Positions 26,410-36,731 of a DNA stretch of 64,000 nucleotides are shown piece by piece (position 1 is the first letter of the stretch; every line of letters starts with the position of its first letter). The stretch is taken from NCBI GenBank assembly GCA_039961735.1, contig JABRVX010000003.1, positions 1-64,000 on the forward strand, in the 5' to 3' direction. The DNA comes from Fimbriimonadia bacterium. GTDB lineage: Bacteria > Armatimonadota > Fimbriimonadia > Fimbriimonadales > JABRVX01. Both the position numbers and the translations under genes were made by a program. The notes below the pieces were generated by a model. It was not told where the DNA came from, did no database searches, and saw only the letters and a program-made list of their open reading frames with translations.

Positions 26410-26841
26410 CTAGCCCTGGCCGCTGATGGTCGTGCCCGGGCGGCCCCGCGGCCCTGTGTCCTTCTTAGCTCGGCGCAGCCGGAAGTACCGCCTCTTGCCC
26501 GCCCGAAAAGCATCGGCCAAGCTATGGAGCAGCAAGACCACCTTGTCGTACTGCATCAGCCGAAGTATGCGCTGGACCTTTCCCCCTGCCGGCGCCACGA
26601 CACGCAAGCGCACACCCTTGGGTTCGAGCTGGGAACGCACCTCTTCCAGCCAGTCGAGACCCTCTGAGTTGAGTAGTGGGGTGTGGCTAAGGTCGAGAAT
26701 GGCGATGCGCGTATCGGGTTGAACCGCCTCTTTGATGACTTCCTTGGCGCTGGGTGCCGTCCGATCAAGACATCCGTCCACGGTGATCAGGGCGGTTCGG
26801 CCGTTCACTCGGGACGTTACGGTGCACGTCTGATGAATCAT
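26410..26841 (-). CDS. STAS-domain protein (anti-sigma factor antagonist type)
   Basis: The protein has 143 residues from ATG 26841, preceded by AGGGGGAAAG. Residues 1-110 form a STAS domain with LITVDGCLDRTAPSAKE and the phospho-site-like loop DLSHTPLLNSEGLDWL, where Ser of NSEG aligns with the regulatory Ser of SpoIIAA. A basic tail (RAGKRRYFRLRRAKK) extends beyond the domain and is unusual. It is divergent from yebC. No partner kinase or sigma factor is in the window. Confidence 0.75.
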   Translation of the reverse strand: MIHQTCTVTSRVNGRTALITVDGCLDRTAPSAKEVIKEAVQPDTRIAILDLSHTPLLNSEGLDWLEEVRSQLEPKGVRLRVVAPAGGKVQRILRLMQYDKVVLLLHSLADAFRAGKRRYFRLRRAKKDTGPRGRPGTTISGQG

Positions 26842-26989
26842 CTTTCCCCCTGCTCCGACGCCGTTGTCGGAGCGTTCGTCCAATGATATAGACGGCAGAA
26901 TGGCCGCCGTACGTTCTCCCTTTCCGACATCAACCCTCAAATCTTAAGTACTCATTCGGACCGCCCCAGCGTTACAGCCGGGGAGTTCT

Positions 26990-27019
26990 TTGACAGCGAA
27001 AACGGCCGGGTGATACACT
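26990..27019 (+). promoter_or_regulatory. Promoter of yebC
   Basis: TTGACA (26990-26995), an 18-nt spacer and TGA-TACACT (-10 at 27014-27019). Predicted start is near 27026, 59 nt before ATG 27085. Confidence 0.6.
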
Positions 27020-27084
27020 CCCGCCAAGCTGCACCGGCTACCGAGCATTCGCAGCCTGTCCCCGGTGGAGGTTCTGTAGCAAGC

Positions 27085-27831
27085 ATGGCGGGTCATTCCA
27101 AGTGGCACAACATTCGGATACGGAAGGAGAAGCAGGACGCCCAACGGGGCAAGATCTTCACGCGCATCGCCCGCGAGATCATCGTTGCTGCTCGCAATGG
27201 TGGGGGCGACCCGGAGATGAACCCCTCGCTCCGGGTAGCCGTCGAGAAGGCCCGCGAAGCCAACATGCCTGCCGACACAATCAAGCGCAACATCCAGCGC
27301 GGCACCGGCGAGATGGAGGGAGTCGTTTATGAGCAAGTAAGTTACGAAGGCTATGGCCCCGCCGGTGTAGCAGTCGTCGTCATGTGCCTGACGGAGAATC
27401 GGAACCGAACCGTTGCCGACGTGAGGCATGTGTTCAGCAAACATGGTGGGAACATGAGCGAGCCCGGCTCGGTGACATGGCAGTTTCGGAGCGTCGGGCT
27501 GATCTCCGTAGACGCACAAGCCCTACCTGAAGACCGCATGGTCGAACTCGCCATGGAGGCCGGTGCCGAAGACCTCTCTACGGAAGACGGCATCTATGAG
27601 ATCACCACAGCCCCCGAAGACCTGCACAAGGTCCAATGTGCCTTGGAGGCTGCGGGGGTGAAGGTCCAGGGATCGGAGCTGACGCTGACCCCCATCAACG
27701 TCGTTGCCGTCGCGGAAGCTGACGCACCCGCCGTCATGCGCTTCATGGACGCGTTGGAGGACCTAGACGACGTTCAGAACGTGTATGCCAACTTCGACAT
27801 CCCCGACGAGGTCATGGCCAAGCTCGGGTAG
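27085..27831 (+). CDS. yebC: YebC/PmpR-family protein
   Basis: The protein has 248 residues from ATG 27085 (MAGHSKWHNIRIRKEKQD), the invariant start of this family. The frame extends upstream, but the conserved start fixes the gene. The signature GRGTGEMEGV-like loop (QRGTGEMEGVVYEQVSYEGYGPAGVA) and C-terminal MRFMDALEDLDDVQNVYANFD are complete. Members bind DNA or relieve stalled ribosomes in the cytoplasm. Seven bp separate it from the rhomboid gene. Confidence 0.93.
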   Translation: MAGHSKWHNIRIRKEKQDAQRGKIFTRIAREIIVAARNGGGDPEMNPSLRVAVEKAREANMPADTIKRNIQRGTGEMEGVVYEQVSYEGYGPAGVAVVVMCLTENRNRTVADVRHVFSKHGGNMSEPGSVTWQFRSVGLISVDAQALPEDRMVELAMEAGAEDLSTEDGIYEITTAPEDLHKVQCALEAAGVKVQGSELTLTPINVVAVAEADAPAVMRFMDALEDLDDVQNVYANFDIPDEVMAKLG

Positions 27832-27837
27832 GGGCCA

Positions 27838-28935
27838 ATGAGAGCTCTACCCAATCGCATTCCTTACCTGTCTGCCGCGCTGGCTGGACTGCTCGTGCTC
27901 TTTTTCCTTCTTGGGCGCACGGCCGACACTCTGGACCTCGCCGAGCGCTACGGCTTCTCGCTCTCTTCGCCGGCGCTGCTGACGTCGCTTACCTACTTGT
28001 TCGTACATGGCGGGGCCTGGCACTTGCTGCTCAACCTACTGCTCCTAGGGGTATTCGCGACGTATACCGAGATTTACGGACGACGCACGGTGTGGCTCGC
28101 CCTCGCGGTCGTCGGAGCCGTCGTGGCTGCCTACGGGGAGTTGTTGATGGCGGTCGTCACGGGCGCGCCGCGCACTGGGGTGATGGTCGGGGCATCCGGT
28201 GCGATCTCGGCGATGGCAGGCTGGTCTTTCATTCTGGGGGCACGAGACCGTGAGCCGGACCTGGTGACGAGGCTCGTGCGGGCGGCAGCTGTCGGTTGGC
28301 TGGCGTTGCAGATTGTGGCCATCCTCTTGGTGACGTGGCAGGGAGCGCCCTCAGCTACTGCCCACTGGGCGCACTTGTGGGGCTTCGTTGTCGGCGGAGC
28401 GGTCGGAGCGATTACCGGACCGTCGTCTGGCGGCGTCCTGCGGCGTGCCTCGGCCCTGATCCGAGGGCAGCGGCCCGCAGACGCCTTGGCCCTGCTTTCC
28501 GAGCCGATGCAAGGACCGGCAGAACAGGAGAGGCTCCTGTTGACCGTTGAAGCGTGGAATGCCTTGGGTGACAAGGAGCAGGCAGCCGCCTCACTGGCAG
28601 CCCTTGTTCAGACCTGCCCAACGCCGGAGAACATACAAAACCTCGTCGAGGCCGTTGGGGCGGGTGGAGTCCGTGTTCTGCAGCCAGATCAGCGAGTGCA
28701 CTTGGCCTCGCTTCCAGGCGTGCCACTGCAGGCACGCATCGCCCTACTCGCTAGCTTTGTAGAGGAAGCCAGAAATGTGCAGGGTAGGGCATCAGCAATG
28801 CTGCAGCTCGCCGACTTGCTCAAGGTATCCGAGCCCGATCACGCCCGGGCTCTGCTCCAGCAATTGACCGAGGAGTATTCTGGAACGGAGACGGCCGACC
28901 TTGCGGCCAGCCGTCTCCGTGCTTTCTCGACCTAG
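27838..28935 (+). CDS. Rhomboid-family intramembrane serine protease
   Basis: The protein has 365 residues. Six transmembrane helices fill residues 10-200. The catalytic Ser lies in GASGAIS and the His in AHWAHLWGF; the oxyanion-side HGGAWHLLLN motif is present. Residues 215-365 form a soluble helical domain of TPR/armadillo-like pattern (RPADALALLSEPMQG, ARALLQQLTEEYSGTETADL), probably cytoplasmic. It is translationally close to yebC and converges with ctpA, with 6 bp between stop codons. Substrate is unknown. Confidence 0.85.
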   Translation: MRALPNRIPYLSAALAGLLVLFFLLGRTADTLDLAERYGFSLSSPALLTSLTYLFVHGGAWHLLLNLLLLGVFATYTEIYGRRTVWLALAVVGAVVAAYGELLMAVVTGAPRTGVMVGASGAISAMAGWSFILGARDREPDLVTRLVRAAAVGWLALQIVAILLVTWQGAPSATAHWAHLWGFVVGGAVGAITGPSSGGVLRRASALIRGQRPADALALLSEPMQGPAEQERLLLTVEAWNALGDKEQAAASLAALVQTCPTPENIQNLVEAVGAGGVRVLQPDQRVHLASLPGVPLQARIALLASFVEEARNVQGRASAMLQLADLLKVSEPDHARALLQQLTEEYSGTETADLAASRLRAFST

Positions 28936-28941
28936 GGATGT

Positions 28942-30231
28942 CTAGCCGCCCGGTCGCCCGTGTTTCGCGAGAACCTCCAGCGCCTTCTGGAGTTGCGCAT
29001 CTGTCGCATCCTCGCCGAACACGTAGTCCTTGCTCTGTTCAATCTCGATGTCCGGCACGAGGCCACCTCCCACGCGCTCACCGCTCGGCAGGGTCTTGCC
29101 GTTGATGTCGGTGTGGTTCGGCGTGTAGTACCTAGCAGTGGTGATGGCGACGGCAGAGCCGTTGCGCATATCAATCAGCGTCTGCACCAAGCCCTTTCCG
29201 AACGTCTTCTCGCCGATGATCGTGGCAACGCGATGGTCCTTCAGCGCGCCTGCCACGATCTCCGATGCACTGGCCGAGTTCTTGTTGACCAAGACCACCA
29301 TCGGCGGTGGAGCAGCCTTGTACATGCTCGGCTCGGTGTAGATGGTCTTCTCCGGTTTGTCGCGCTCCTTCACGATAACCACGGACTTACCGTTCAGGAA
29401 CTGCCCGGCTACGGACACAGCCTGAGTCAGAAGTCCCCCGGGGTCATCGCGGAGGTCTAACACGAGTGCGGTCATACCCTTCGAGCGCAGGTCGGATAGT
29501 GCCGCCGCGAGCGCGTCCGAAGCCTTCTCGTTGAAGTGGGAGAGAGACACATAGCCGACTCGTCCCGCGGCCGCGTTCAGCATCCGATACTCGACGGTCG
29601 GAAGGTCCACGCGGGCACGGATCAACCTATAGTCCTTCGTCTGCAGCTCTCCGTTGGTTTTTCGCTCGATGGTCAGCGTGACCGGTGTCCCCTCTTCACC
29701 CCGAATCATGCGGACGATGTCTTCGATATCCATCCCGGCAACGGGCTTGGTGTCCACTGCGATGATCAGGTCGCCGGCCTTGATGCCTGCAGCCATGCAC
29801 GGGCTGTTGGGCAACGGCCGCTTGACGATGGCTCCCAGGGGAGACGGATCCAGAGTGGCACCAACACCGACGTACTCGCCTGCAGTCTCCTTCTCCATCG
29901 CACTCCAGGCTTCAGGAGTCATGAAGCGCGTGTACGGATCGCCCAGCCCACTCAACATGCCCGAAATCGCGCTGTAGGTGATCTGCGTCTCGTTCACCGG
30001 CTGGTAGTGACTCTTCTGAAGCTCCTGCAGCGTGTCGCTATAGGTCTCGACAACGGGAATGCCCGCGGGCGAACGACCGCTCCGCGCGACAATCCGGTCG
30101 GCCACATGCGAGAGGTCGCTGACGAGCGCATCCGGATCCGACAAGCTCTGCCAGGCGTATCCGAGAACGAATGCGAAGACGGCGGCGAGGAGAACCCCGG
30201 TACCTCGCAACACGCGTCGAATCCCTTTCAC
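28942..30231 (-). CDS. ctpA: S41 carboxy-terminal processing peptidase
   Basis: The protein has 429 residues from GTG 30231, which directly follows the stop codon of the upstream S41 gene. It has an N-terminal signal/anchor helix, a PDZ domain at about residues 105-190 (GVGATLDPS, ADLIIAVDTKPVAGM-like) and an S41 core. The catalytic Ser is in NKNSASASE and the Lys 25 residues later in TFGKGLVQT, matching the Prc/CtpA dyad. It degrades or trims C-termini of envelope proteins. A partner role for the inactive upstream paralogue is plausible. Confidence 0.92.
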   Translation of the reverse strand: MKGIRRVLRGTGVLLAAVFAFVLGYAWQSLSDPDALVSDLSHVADRIVARSGRSPAGIPVVETYSDTLQELQKSHYQPVNETQITYSAISGMLSGLGDPYTRFMTPEAWSAMEKETAGEYVGVGATLDPSPLGAIVKRPLPNSPCMAAGIKAGDLIIAVDTKPVAGMDIEDIVRMIRGEEGTPVTLTIERKTNGELQTKDYRLIRARVDLPTVEYRMLNAAAGRVGYVSLSHFNEKASDALAAALSDLRSKGMTALVLDLRDDPGGLLTQAVSVAGQFLNGKSVVIVKERDKPEKTIYTEPSMYKAAPPPMVVLVNKNSASASEIVAGALKDHRVATIIGEKTFGKGLVQTLIDMRNGSAVAITTARYYTPNHTDINGKTLPSGERVGGGLVPDIEIEQSKDYVFGEDATDAQLQKALEVLAKHGRPGG

Positions 30232-31692
30232 CTACGCATTCCCCTTTCGCAGCAGATCGATTGCCTTACGCACCGCGGGGTCGGTGGCCGGCGGCCCAAT
30301 CTTCGCCGCCTCGCGCACCTCGGCATCCGGCTGCAGGCCGACTTCCGAGAAGTCCAACCCGCCGGCCGTGAAATACTTGCCGGTAGGAATGACCAGAGAT
30401 GCGCCGTCCTCCAGGCTGATGCGTTCACGAGCCATCGTGTCCCCTGCCGTGCGAGAGCCGACGAGGGGTGCCTTGTTCTTCTCGCGTAAGGCCGCAGCCA
30501 TTACCTCTGCCAGACCTGCGGTTCCACGGTTGGTGACGACTGCGATGGCCCCGGTCCACAGAGCCTCACCAGAAGGTGTTCGCACAGGTGTGCGCTCCTC
30601 CGAACCCTGCTTGTTCTGCAGACGCGCCACCGTCGCGCCTCCAAGGAGCATCCCAGTCATCTGCAGCATTTCCGCTCGCGAGCCTAAGGCACAGTTACGC
30701 AAGTCCAAGACTATCCGCGTTCCCCGTTTGCTCTTGAGCGCGTTGAGAGCTGAGCGGAACTGCGCGGGCGCCTCGGCGCTGAACGCCGAGATGCGAACGT
30801 AGCCGGCGCCTGACCCGAGGTCCTCCCACGTGACGGGAGTGGTAGTGACCGACCCAGGGGTCACGGTCACGGTTATGGGGTCTGCGCTGCCTGGTCTCTG
30901 CACCTTAAGCCGAAGCGGCTCTTTGCTCGTAGCAAGCAAGCCTATGGCCTTCTCGGTCGTTAGCGCGGCCTTCAGTTTGGCTTCCAAGGCCTCCGCCGCG
31001 GCGTCGTATTCCTTGCGGGGAATTCGCTGGTTTCGCAGCGCCGTGCGCTTCTGCAGCAGGTCGAGCGTCGCCATGTAGGATATGACCCACTGGTCGTTGA
31101 TGTAGTCCACCCGGTCTCCGGCGAGCAGGCCGGCGCGGTCCGCGGGCCCTCCGGGTATTGGGGCGACGATAGTCACGTTCGTTTTCGTGATCGTGTCCTC
31201 GGTGAAGCCGATGTTGGAAGAGGTCTCGCCCTGATCCCGGACCTCCTTCACTAGCTTTGCCAGCTCGGCGCGCTGGGCAGGGTCTGTGACAGGCTCCTGA
31301 ATGCGCCGGACCTCGATCACCGCACCAATCCCCTCGAACTGACCCGAGGCTTCGCGGTCCATGCGCTCAGCCTCTTCCGGAGTGACAAACCTGGTTAGCG
31401 GGTCCGGAAAGTATGCTGCCATTCCGCGGAGCACGCCGTGGCTCAGGGGCGTTTGGTCCTCGATACGGTCCACGTAATGTGTCCGCACGTGCCGGAACAC
31501 CTCGTAGAAGAGGTCGAGCGGCGAGACGGACGGGGTGACGTCGAGGCTCGCGTAACGACGGTCTGCGGCGGCGTTTCCGGTAAGCGGCTTGCTGGGCCCG
31601 AAATGGTTCCGCGCATATAGCCCGCCCGCAAAGCTGGCAAGGATCAGGGCGATCGGAGCAAGCCTCCAGAGACTCATCTTTCGATTGGTCAA
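30232..31692 (-). CDS. Catalytically dead S41-family paralogue
   Basis: The protein has 486 residues from TTG 31692 (GGAGG 10 nt upstream), or from ATG 31677. An N-terminal hydrophobic helix, PDZ region and S41 core are recognisable (IVLDLRNCALGSRAEML, ISLEDGASLVIPTGKYF). Aligned with the downstream peptidase, the Ser-dyad segment NSASASE reads RGTAGLAE, so the catalytic Ser is Gly. The Lys position, 25 residues on, is Asp (TAGDTMARE). Both dyad residues are therefore lost while the fold is kept. Stop and downstream start codons abut, so the pair is cotranslated. It probably acts as an adaptor or regulator. Confidence 0.85.
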   Translation of the reverse strand: MTNRKMSLWRLAPIALILASFAGGLYARNHFGPSKPLTGNAAADRRYASLDVTPSVSPLDLFYEVFRHVRTHYVDRIEDQTPLSHGVLRGMAAYFPDPLTRFVTPEEAERMDREASGQFEGIGAVIEVRRIQEPVTDPAQRAELAKLVKEVRDQGETSSNIGFTEDTITKTNVTIVAPIPGGPADRAGLLAGDRVDYINDQWVISYMATLDLLQKRTALRNQRIPRKEYDAAAEALEAKLKAALTTEKAIGLLATSKEPLRLKVQRPGSADPITVTVTPGSVTTTPVTWEDLGSGAGYVRISAFSAEAPAQFRSALNALKSKRGTRIVLDLRNCALGSRAEMLQMTGMLLGGATVARLQNKQGSEERTPVRTPSGEALWTGAIAVVTNRGTAGLAEVMAAALREKNKAPLVGSRTAGDTMARERISLEDGASLVIPTGKYFTAGGLDFSEVGLQPDAEVREAAKIGPPATDPAVRKAIDLLRKGNA

Positions 31693-31839
31693 GGTCGTAG
31701 GGCCTCCCTCTCTGCGCTCCTAAGAGGCGCAAGGACAATGATCGTACGGTAACGTTATCCTATACGCTATTCGGCCGTTTCGCAGCGGCGGCTCCCCCCC
31801 CTGCTCTAAGAAGTGCCGGCCGACTGCGTGTAGCCGCAC

Positions 31840-32361
31840 TCATTGTGACAGCGATACCAGGAGCCCCGCGATGGTCTTTGCATCGCGAATCTCCCCTTTG
31901 CGGATCATCTCCAGCATTCTGTGCGTCGGCACAGACTCCAGTTCCACTCGCTCGTCGCTGTCCAGCTTCTGCACTCCCGGCCTCAAGTCGCGGGCCTCGT
32001 ACACGATGAGCCGTTCACTCGAGTACCCGGGCGCCAGAAACTGTTCGAACAGCCGTGTCATCGTCCCAGCCGAGTATCCGGTCTCTTCAACCAACTCTCG
32101 TCTAGCGCACTCGTCAGGGTCTTCGCCCTTCTCCCGCGTTCCTGCGGGTATCTCGAGCAGCACTTGGTCAACCGCGCGCCGATACTGCCTGACCATTAGC
32201 ACGGTCTCTGGGTCCAGGAACGGAACGATGGCCACCGCGCCCTCGTGTGCGACCACCTCGCGTGTGGCGATCGAACCGTCGGCCAGGCGCACCGTGTCCA
32301 ACCGCAACGTAACCACGCGACCGGAGAATATGGTTTCCGAGGAGATCAGCGTCTCGCGCAC
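31840..32361 (-). CDS. Nudix hydrolase (ADP-ribose pyrophosphatase type)
   Basis: The protein has 173 residues from GTG 32361, two bases after the folB stop. The Nudix box is intact: GEDPDECARRELVEETGY, preceded by EIPAGT, the signature of ADP-sugar hydrolases such as NudF. The N-terminal strand set EVVAHEGAVAIVPFL is typical. It would hydrolyse ADP-ribose to AMP and ribose-5-phosphate in the cytoplasm. Confidence 0.88.
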   Translation of the reverse strand: MRETLISSETIFSGRVVTLRLDTVRLADGSIATREVVAHEGAVAIVPFLDPETVLMVRQYRRAVDQVLLEIPAGTREKGEDPDECARRELVEETGYSAGTMTRLFEQFLAPGYSSERLIVYEARDLRPGVQKLDSDERVELESVPTHRMLEMIRKGEIRDAKTIAGLLVSLSQ

Positions 32362-32363
32362 CG

Positions 32364-32756
32364 CTAGACCCCCCTCTCCGGCAGCCCGAAGTCTGACCGG
32401 GTGCGCCGCAGCACCACCGCTGCCCGGTGAACAACAGCTCGGGCAGGCGGATGCAGCTTCCCAACCGTGACTTCGACCTCCGCGATCCGCTCATCGTCCC
32501 GCAGAACCCGCTCCGCCATCGTCTCCGCCAGCTTCTCGAGAAGTGCGAAGCGCTCGCTGGTGCCGATCTCGACTGCCATTCGGGCTAGCTTGGAATAACT
32601 GATCGTGTCCTCGAGCCGGTCCGAAGTACAGGCAGCTCGAAAGTCGCCGTACACACTCAAGTCGGCCCAATACCTATGGCCCACGCTGCGTTCTTCCTCC
32701 GAGACGCCGTGATGCGCGTAAAACTCGATACCCTCGATGCGGATGTGGTCAGTCAC
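32364..32756 (-). CDS. folB: Dihydroneopterin aldolase
   Basis: The protein has 130 residues. FolB signatures: IEGIEFYAHHGVSEEER with the active-site region, SYSKLARMAVEI, and a C-terminal catalytic-Lys strand VTVGKLHPPAR. It converts 7,8-dihydroneopterin to 6-hydroxymethyl-dihydropterin and glycolaldehyde in folate synthesis. FolP and FolK are not adjacent. It is divergent from panC, with 63 bp between them. Confidence 0.9.
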   Translation of the reverse strand: MTDHIRIEGIEFYAHHGVSEEERSVGHRYWADLSVYGDFRAACTSDRLEDTISYSKLARMAVEIGTSERFALLEKLAETMAERVLRDDERIAEVEVTVGKLHPPARAVVHRAAVVLRRTRSDFGLPERGV

Positions 32757-32819
32757 CGCGTCATTCTACCTGTAGGTCCTATGCTCTCCACTGGCCCGGA
32801 ATCGCGTAAGATCACGCTG

Positions 32820-33668
32820 ATGGAAGTGCTAGCTACCGTTCGCGACGTGAGGGTATGGGTGGCGGAAAAGCGTAAGCTCGGCCATACCATCGGCCTCGTG
32901 CCCACGATGGGTGCTTTTCACGAAGGACACCTGGCCCTGATGCGCCAGGCAGCATCGGAGTGCGAGTCGGTTCTGGTTAGCATCTTTGTCAACCCCACCC
33001 AGTTCGGACCAGGAGAGGACTTCGAGCGCTACCCGAGAGACCTGGAAAGCGACCTGCGCCTCGCCGAGGGCGTTGGGGTGACGGCGGTCTTCGCGCCTTC
33101 CCAAGAGGTGATGTACCCACCCGGCTCGGAGACCCGAGTGCTACCCGGAAGGCTGGCGGAAGGGCTGTGTGGCCCGTTCCGTCCCGGGCACTTCGTCGGC
33201 GTGGCAACGGTCGTGGCCAAGCTGTTCGGCATCTGCCTGCCGGACCATGCCTACTTCGGCGAGAAGGACTTCCAGCAGTTGCGCATCATCGAGCAGATGA
33301 CGGCCGATCTCTGCCTTCCCGTGGCTATCGTGCGGTGCCCAACGGTGCGTGAAACCGACGGCCTGGCCATGAGCTCACGGAATGCCTATCTCTCTGCCGA
33401 AGAACGGCGACAGGCGCCAGCGATCTATCGGGCCATTCGGCGGGCGGCCGAAGTCGTGCGGAATGGCGAGCGCTCGGCGCGGGAGGTCGAGCGTATGGCA
33501 GAGCAAGAGATACGCAGCGAACCTCTTTTCCACACTGTGGAATATGTCCACATCGTGGACCCGGTAACGCTTCAACGAGTGGAAACGGTAGAGGGGGAAG
33601 TGAGGCTCTGTGTCGCTGCTCGAATCGGTACTACAAGACTGATAGACAACGGAGTGCTAGCCCCATGA
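32820..33668 (+). CDS. panC: Pantothenate synthetase
   Basis: The protein has 282 residues from ATG 32820; a -10-like TAAGAT at 32807-32812 sits only 7 nt before, hinting at a leaderless transcript. Motifs: [20 protein letters not shown] with the HxGH ATP site, [27 protein letters not shown] and the KMSKS-like MSSRNAYLS. It condenses pantoate and beta-alanine with ATP. It overlaps the next gene by 4 bp (ATGA). Confidence 0.94.
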   Translation: MEVLATVRDVRVWVAEKRKLGHTIGLVPTMGAFHEGHLALMRQAASECESVLVSIFVNPTQFGPGEDFERYPRDLESDLRLAEGVGVTAVFAPSQEVMYPPGSETRVLPGRLAEGLCGPFRPGHFVGVATVVAKLFGICLPDHAYFGEKDFQQLRIIEQMTADLCLPVAIVRCPTVRETDGLAMSSRNAYLSAEERRQAPAIYRAIRRAAEVVRNGERSAREVERMAEQEIRSEPLFHTVEYVHIVDPVTLQRVETVEGEVRLCVAARIGTTRLIDNGVLAP

Positions 33669-34078
33669 AGTCCCATACCGAGTACCTCTGGTTCGAGACC
33701 CCGAGAAGGCGGCAGTACGTCCACATCACCGACAAAGTGGCGAAGATCGTGAAGCAGTCCGGCGTTCGAGAGGGGTTCGTGCTGGTCAGCGCGATGCACA
33801 TCACGGCTTCGATCTACGTCAACGACCACGAGAGTGGGCTCATTCAAGACATTGACCGGTGGGTGGAGGATCTGGCACCTGTTCGCCCAGACTATCTGCA
33901 TCATCGTACCGGCGAAGACAATGGCGATGCACATCTCAAGCGCCTGTTGCTAGGTCACCAAGTCGTCCTGCCGATCACAGACGGCGAACTGGACCTCGGG
34001 CCGTGGGAGCGCGTGTTCTATGCGGAATTCGATGGGCAACGACGCAAACGAGTGGTTGTGAAGGTAATCGGAGAGTAG
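33665..34078 (+). CDS. YjbQ/UPF0047-family protein
   Basis: The protein has 137 residues; ATG overlaps the panC stop. Family signatures are [15 protein letters not shown] and [15 protein letters not shown], ending with [13 protein letters not shown]. The conserved His residues lie in a beta-barrel pocket. Some members have thiamine-phosphate synthase side activity; the physiological role is unsettled. Confidence 0.85.
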   Translation: MKSHTEYLWFETPRRRQYVHITDKVAKIVKQSGVREGFVLVSAMHITASIYVNDHESGLIQDIDRWVEDLAPVRPDYLHHRTGEDNGDAHLKRLLLGHQVVLPITDGELDLGPWERVFYAEFDGQRRKRVVVKVIGE

Positions 34079-34095
34079 AGGAGCCCGACTTCCTA

Positions 34096-34104
34096 TGCTA
34101 TACT
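34096..34104 (+). promoter_or_regulatory. Extended -10 upstream of the aminotransferase
   Basis: TGC-TATACT with -10 at 34099-34104. Predicted start near 34111 gives a leader of about 15 nt holding GGAG before GTG 34126. Confidence 0.45.
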
Positions 34105-34125
34105 GCCGCTCCTGGAGACGCCCCT

Positions 34126-35300
<1,175 letters not shown>

Positions 35301-35304
<4 letters not shown>

Positions 35305-35342
35305 AAAAACGCACCCCTATCGTGAAAAAACGCATCCCTATC
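35301..35342 (+). repeat. 21-bp tandem duplication at the rnc start
   Basis: Bases 35301-35321 and 35322-35342 are identical but for one C/T change. Each begins GTGAAAAAACGCA, so either GTG could initiate translation. Confidence 0.9.
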
Positions 35343-35996
35343 AAGAACCGCGATCTGCTCCGTCAGGCACTAACGCACAGATCCTCGGTCGGAGACGATT
35401 CGCCCGCATCCAACGAGCGACTGGAGTTCTTTGGTGACTCCGTGCTAGGCGTGGTGATCTCCGAGTACATGTTCCAACGGTTCCCCCAGTGGGATCAAGG
35501 GGCGCTATCCAAGGCTAAGTCCGCGATCGTGCAGGAGTCCTCGCTGGCAGAAGCAGGCCGTCGCCTCGGCCTCGATGAGATGGTGATCGTGGGAAGCGGT
35601 GAGGAAGCCGCAGGCGGACGACGGCGCACCTCTATCCTCGCCGACGCGTATGAAGCCGTAATCGGTGCCGTGTACCTCGACCGAGGCTTCAAAAAGGCGC
35701 ATGCCTTCGTGCTCGAGACCCTAGACTTCGCATTGCAGCAAGTGGCATCCGGAAAAATGCAACTTATCGACGCAAAGTCCAAGCTGCAAGAGATAACACA
35801 GGCACGCTGGAAAAGCACACCCGTCTACCGGGTTACCGCAGAGCACGGCCTGCCGCACGAACCATCCTTCGAAGTCGAAGTTCTGGTGAACGGAACGCCG
35901 CTCGGGCAAGGCTCCGGCCGCAGCAAGAAGGAAGCCGAACAGGCTGCCGCAGCTCGAGCCCTGGCCCAAATGCACAACCTATCGCCGGAAGAGTGA
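35301..35996 (+). CDS. rnc: Ribonuclease III
   Basis: The protein has 231 residues from GTG 35301. The signature NERLEFFGDSVLGVVI lies near residues 40-55, with second metal-binding motif ADAYEAVIGAVYLD. A double-stranded-RNA-binding domain occupies residues about 157-228 (DAKSKLQEITQ, GSGRSKKEAEQAAAARAL). It processes rRNA and other duplex RNAs. The first 14 codons arise from a 21-bp tandem duplication, giving a second in-frame GTG at 35322. Its 3' half and the next two genes favour A-ending codons. Confidence 0.94.
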
Positions 35997-36002
35997 CCCT
36001 GC

Positions 36003-36011
36003 TGGTAGAAT
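36003..36011 (+). promoter_or_regulatory. Extended -10 just before the zinc-ribbon gene
   Basis: TGG-TAGAAT, with -10 at 36006-36011 and the start codon at 36021/36024. The transcript would carry almost no leader. Confidence 0.4.
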
Positions 36012-36023
36012 CCTCCACGCGTG

Positions 36024-36731
36024 ATGAACCCAGAAGCCCTCAAGCAGGTATACCTCGTTCAGGAACTGGACACCCAGATATCACAACTCCGCTACCGACT
36101 GAATCACCTCGACCGGGGCGAGCGGGAACAAGCAGAACGCGACCAGGCACAAGACGACTTCCATAGGGCGCAACAAAGGCAAAAGCAACTCCACATCGAA
36201 CTCACTGACCGAGAACTCGAACTGAAATCTGTCGAAGACAAAAAGAAAAAGTTCGAAACACGACTCTTCGCTGGCACTATCCTCAACCCAAAGGAGTTGG
36301 ACGCCACACGAAAAGAAGTAGAAGCCCTGGCAAGGCAACGGGAACACCTCGACGAACGCATCCTGAACCTATGGGACGAAATAGAAGCCGCAAAACAAGC
36401 AACGGAAAAAGCCGAGAAAAAACTGAACGCCACACAAACTCTCTGCACGAAAAAACTCGCCGAGTATCAAAGGCAAAAGGACGAACTGCAACGCACACTG
36501 CACGCCCTGCAACGAAAACGAGACGAAGCCGCAGCAGTAGTGCACCCCGACCTGCTCCAACGGTACGAACGATCACGTAAAAAACATAACGGCGTGGGTA
36601 TCGCAAAGGTATACGATGGCACCTGCGAAGCCTGCGGAATGACCCTCCCCGTCAGCACCATCGAGGCCCTGCGCGATGGCTCCCAACTCGCAACCTGCGA
36701 TGCATGTGCACGCCTCTTGTGCATAGAATGA
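36024..36731 (+). CDS. Coiled-coil protein with C4 zinc ribbon
   Basis: The protein has 235 residues from ATG 36024, or from the adjoining GTG 36021. Residues 1-175 form a long antiparallel coiled coil rich in Glu, Gln, Lys and Arg. The C-terminal 40 residues hold a zinc ribbon: CEACGM and CDACARLLC. This is the CT398-like (zf-RING_7) family, implicated in sigma-54 or flagellar/type III functions in some bacteria and conserved next to rnhA in others. It overlaps rnhA by 4 bp. Confidence 0.88.
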   Translation: MNPEALKQVYLVQELDTQISQLRYRLNHLDRGEREQAERDQAQDDFHRAQQRQKQLHIELTDRELELKSVEDKKKKFETRLFAGTILNPKELDATRKEVEALARQREHLDERILNLWDEIEAAKQATEKAEKKLNATQTLCTKKLAEYQRQKDELQRTLHALQRKRDEAAAVVHPDLLQRYERSRKKHNGVGIAKVYDGTCEACGMTLPVSTIEALRDGSQLATCDACARLLCIE

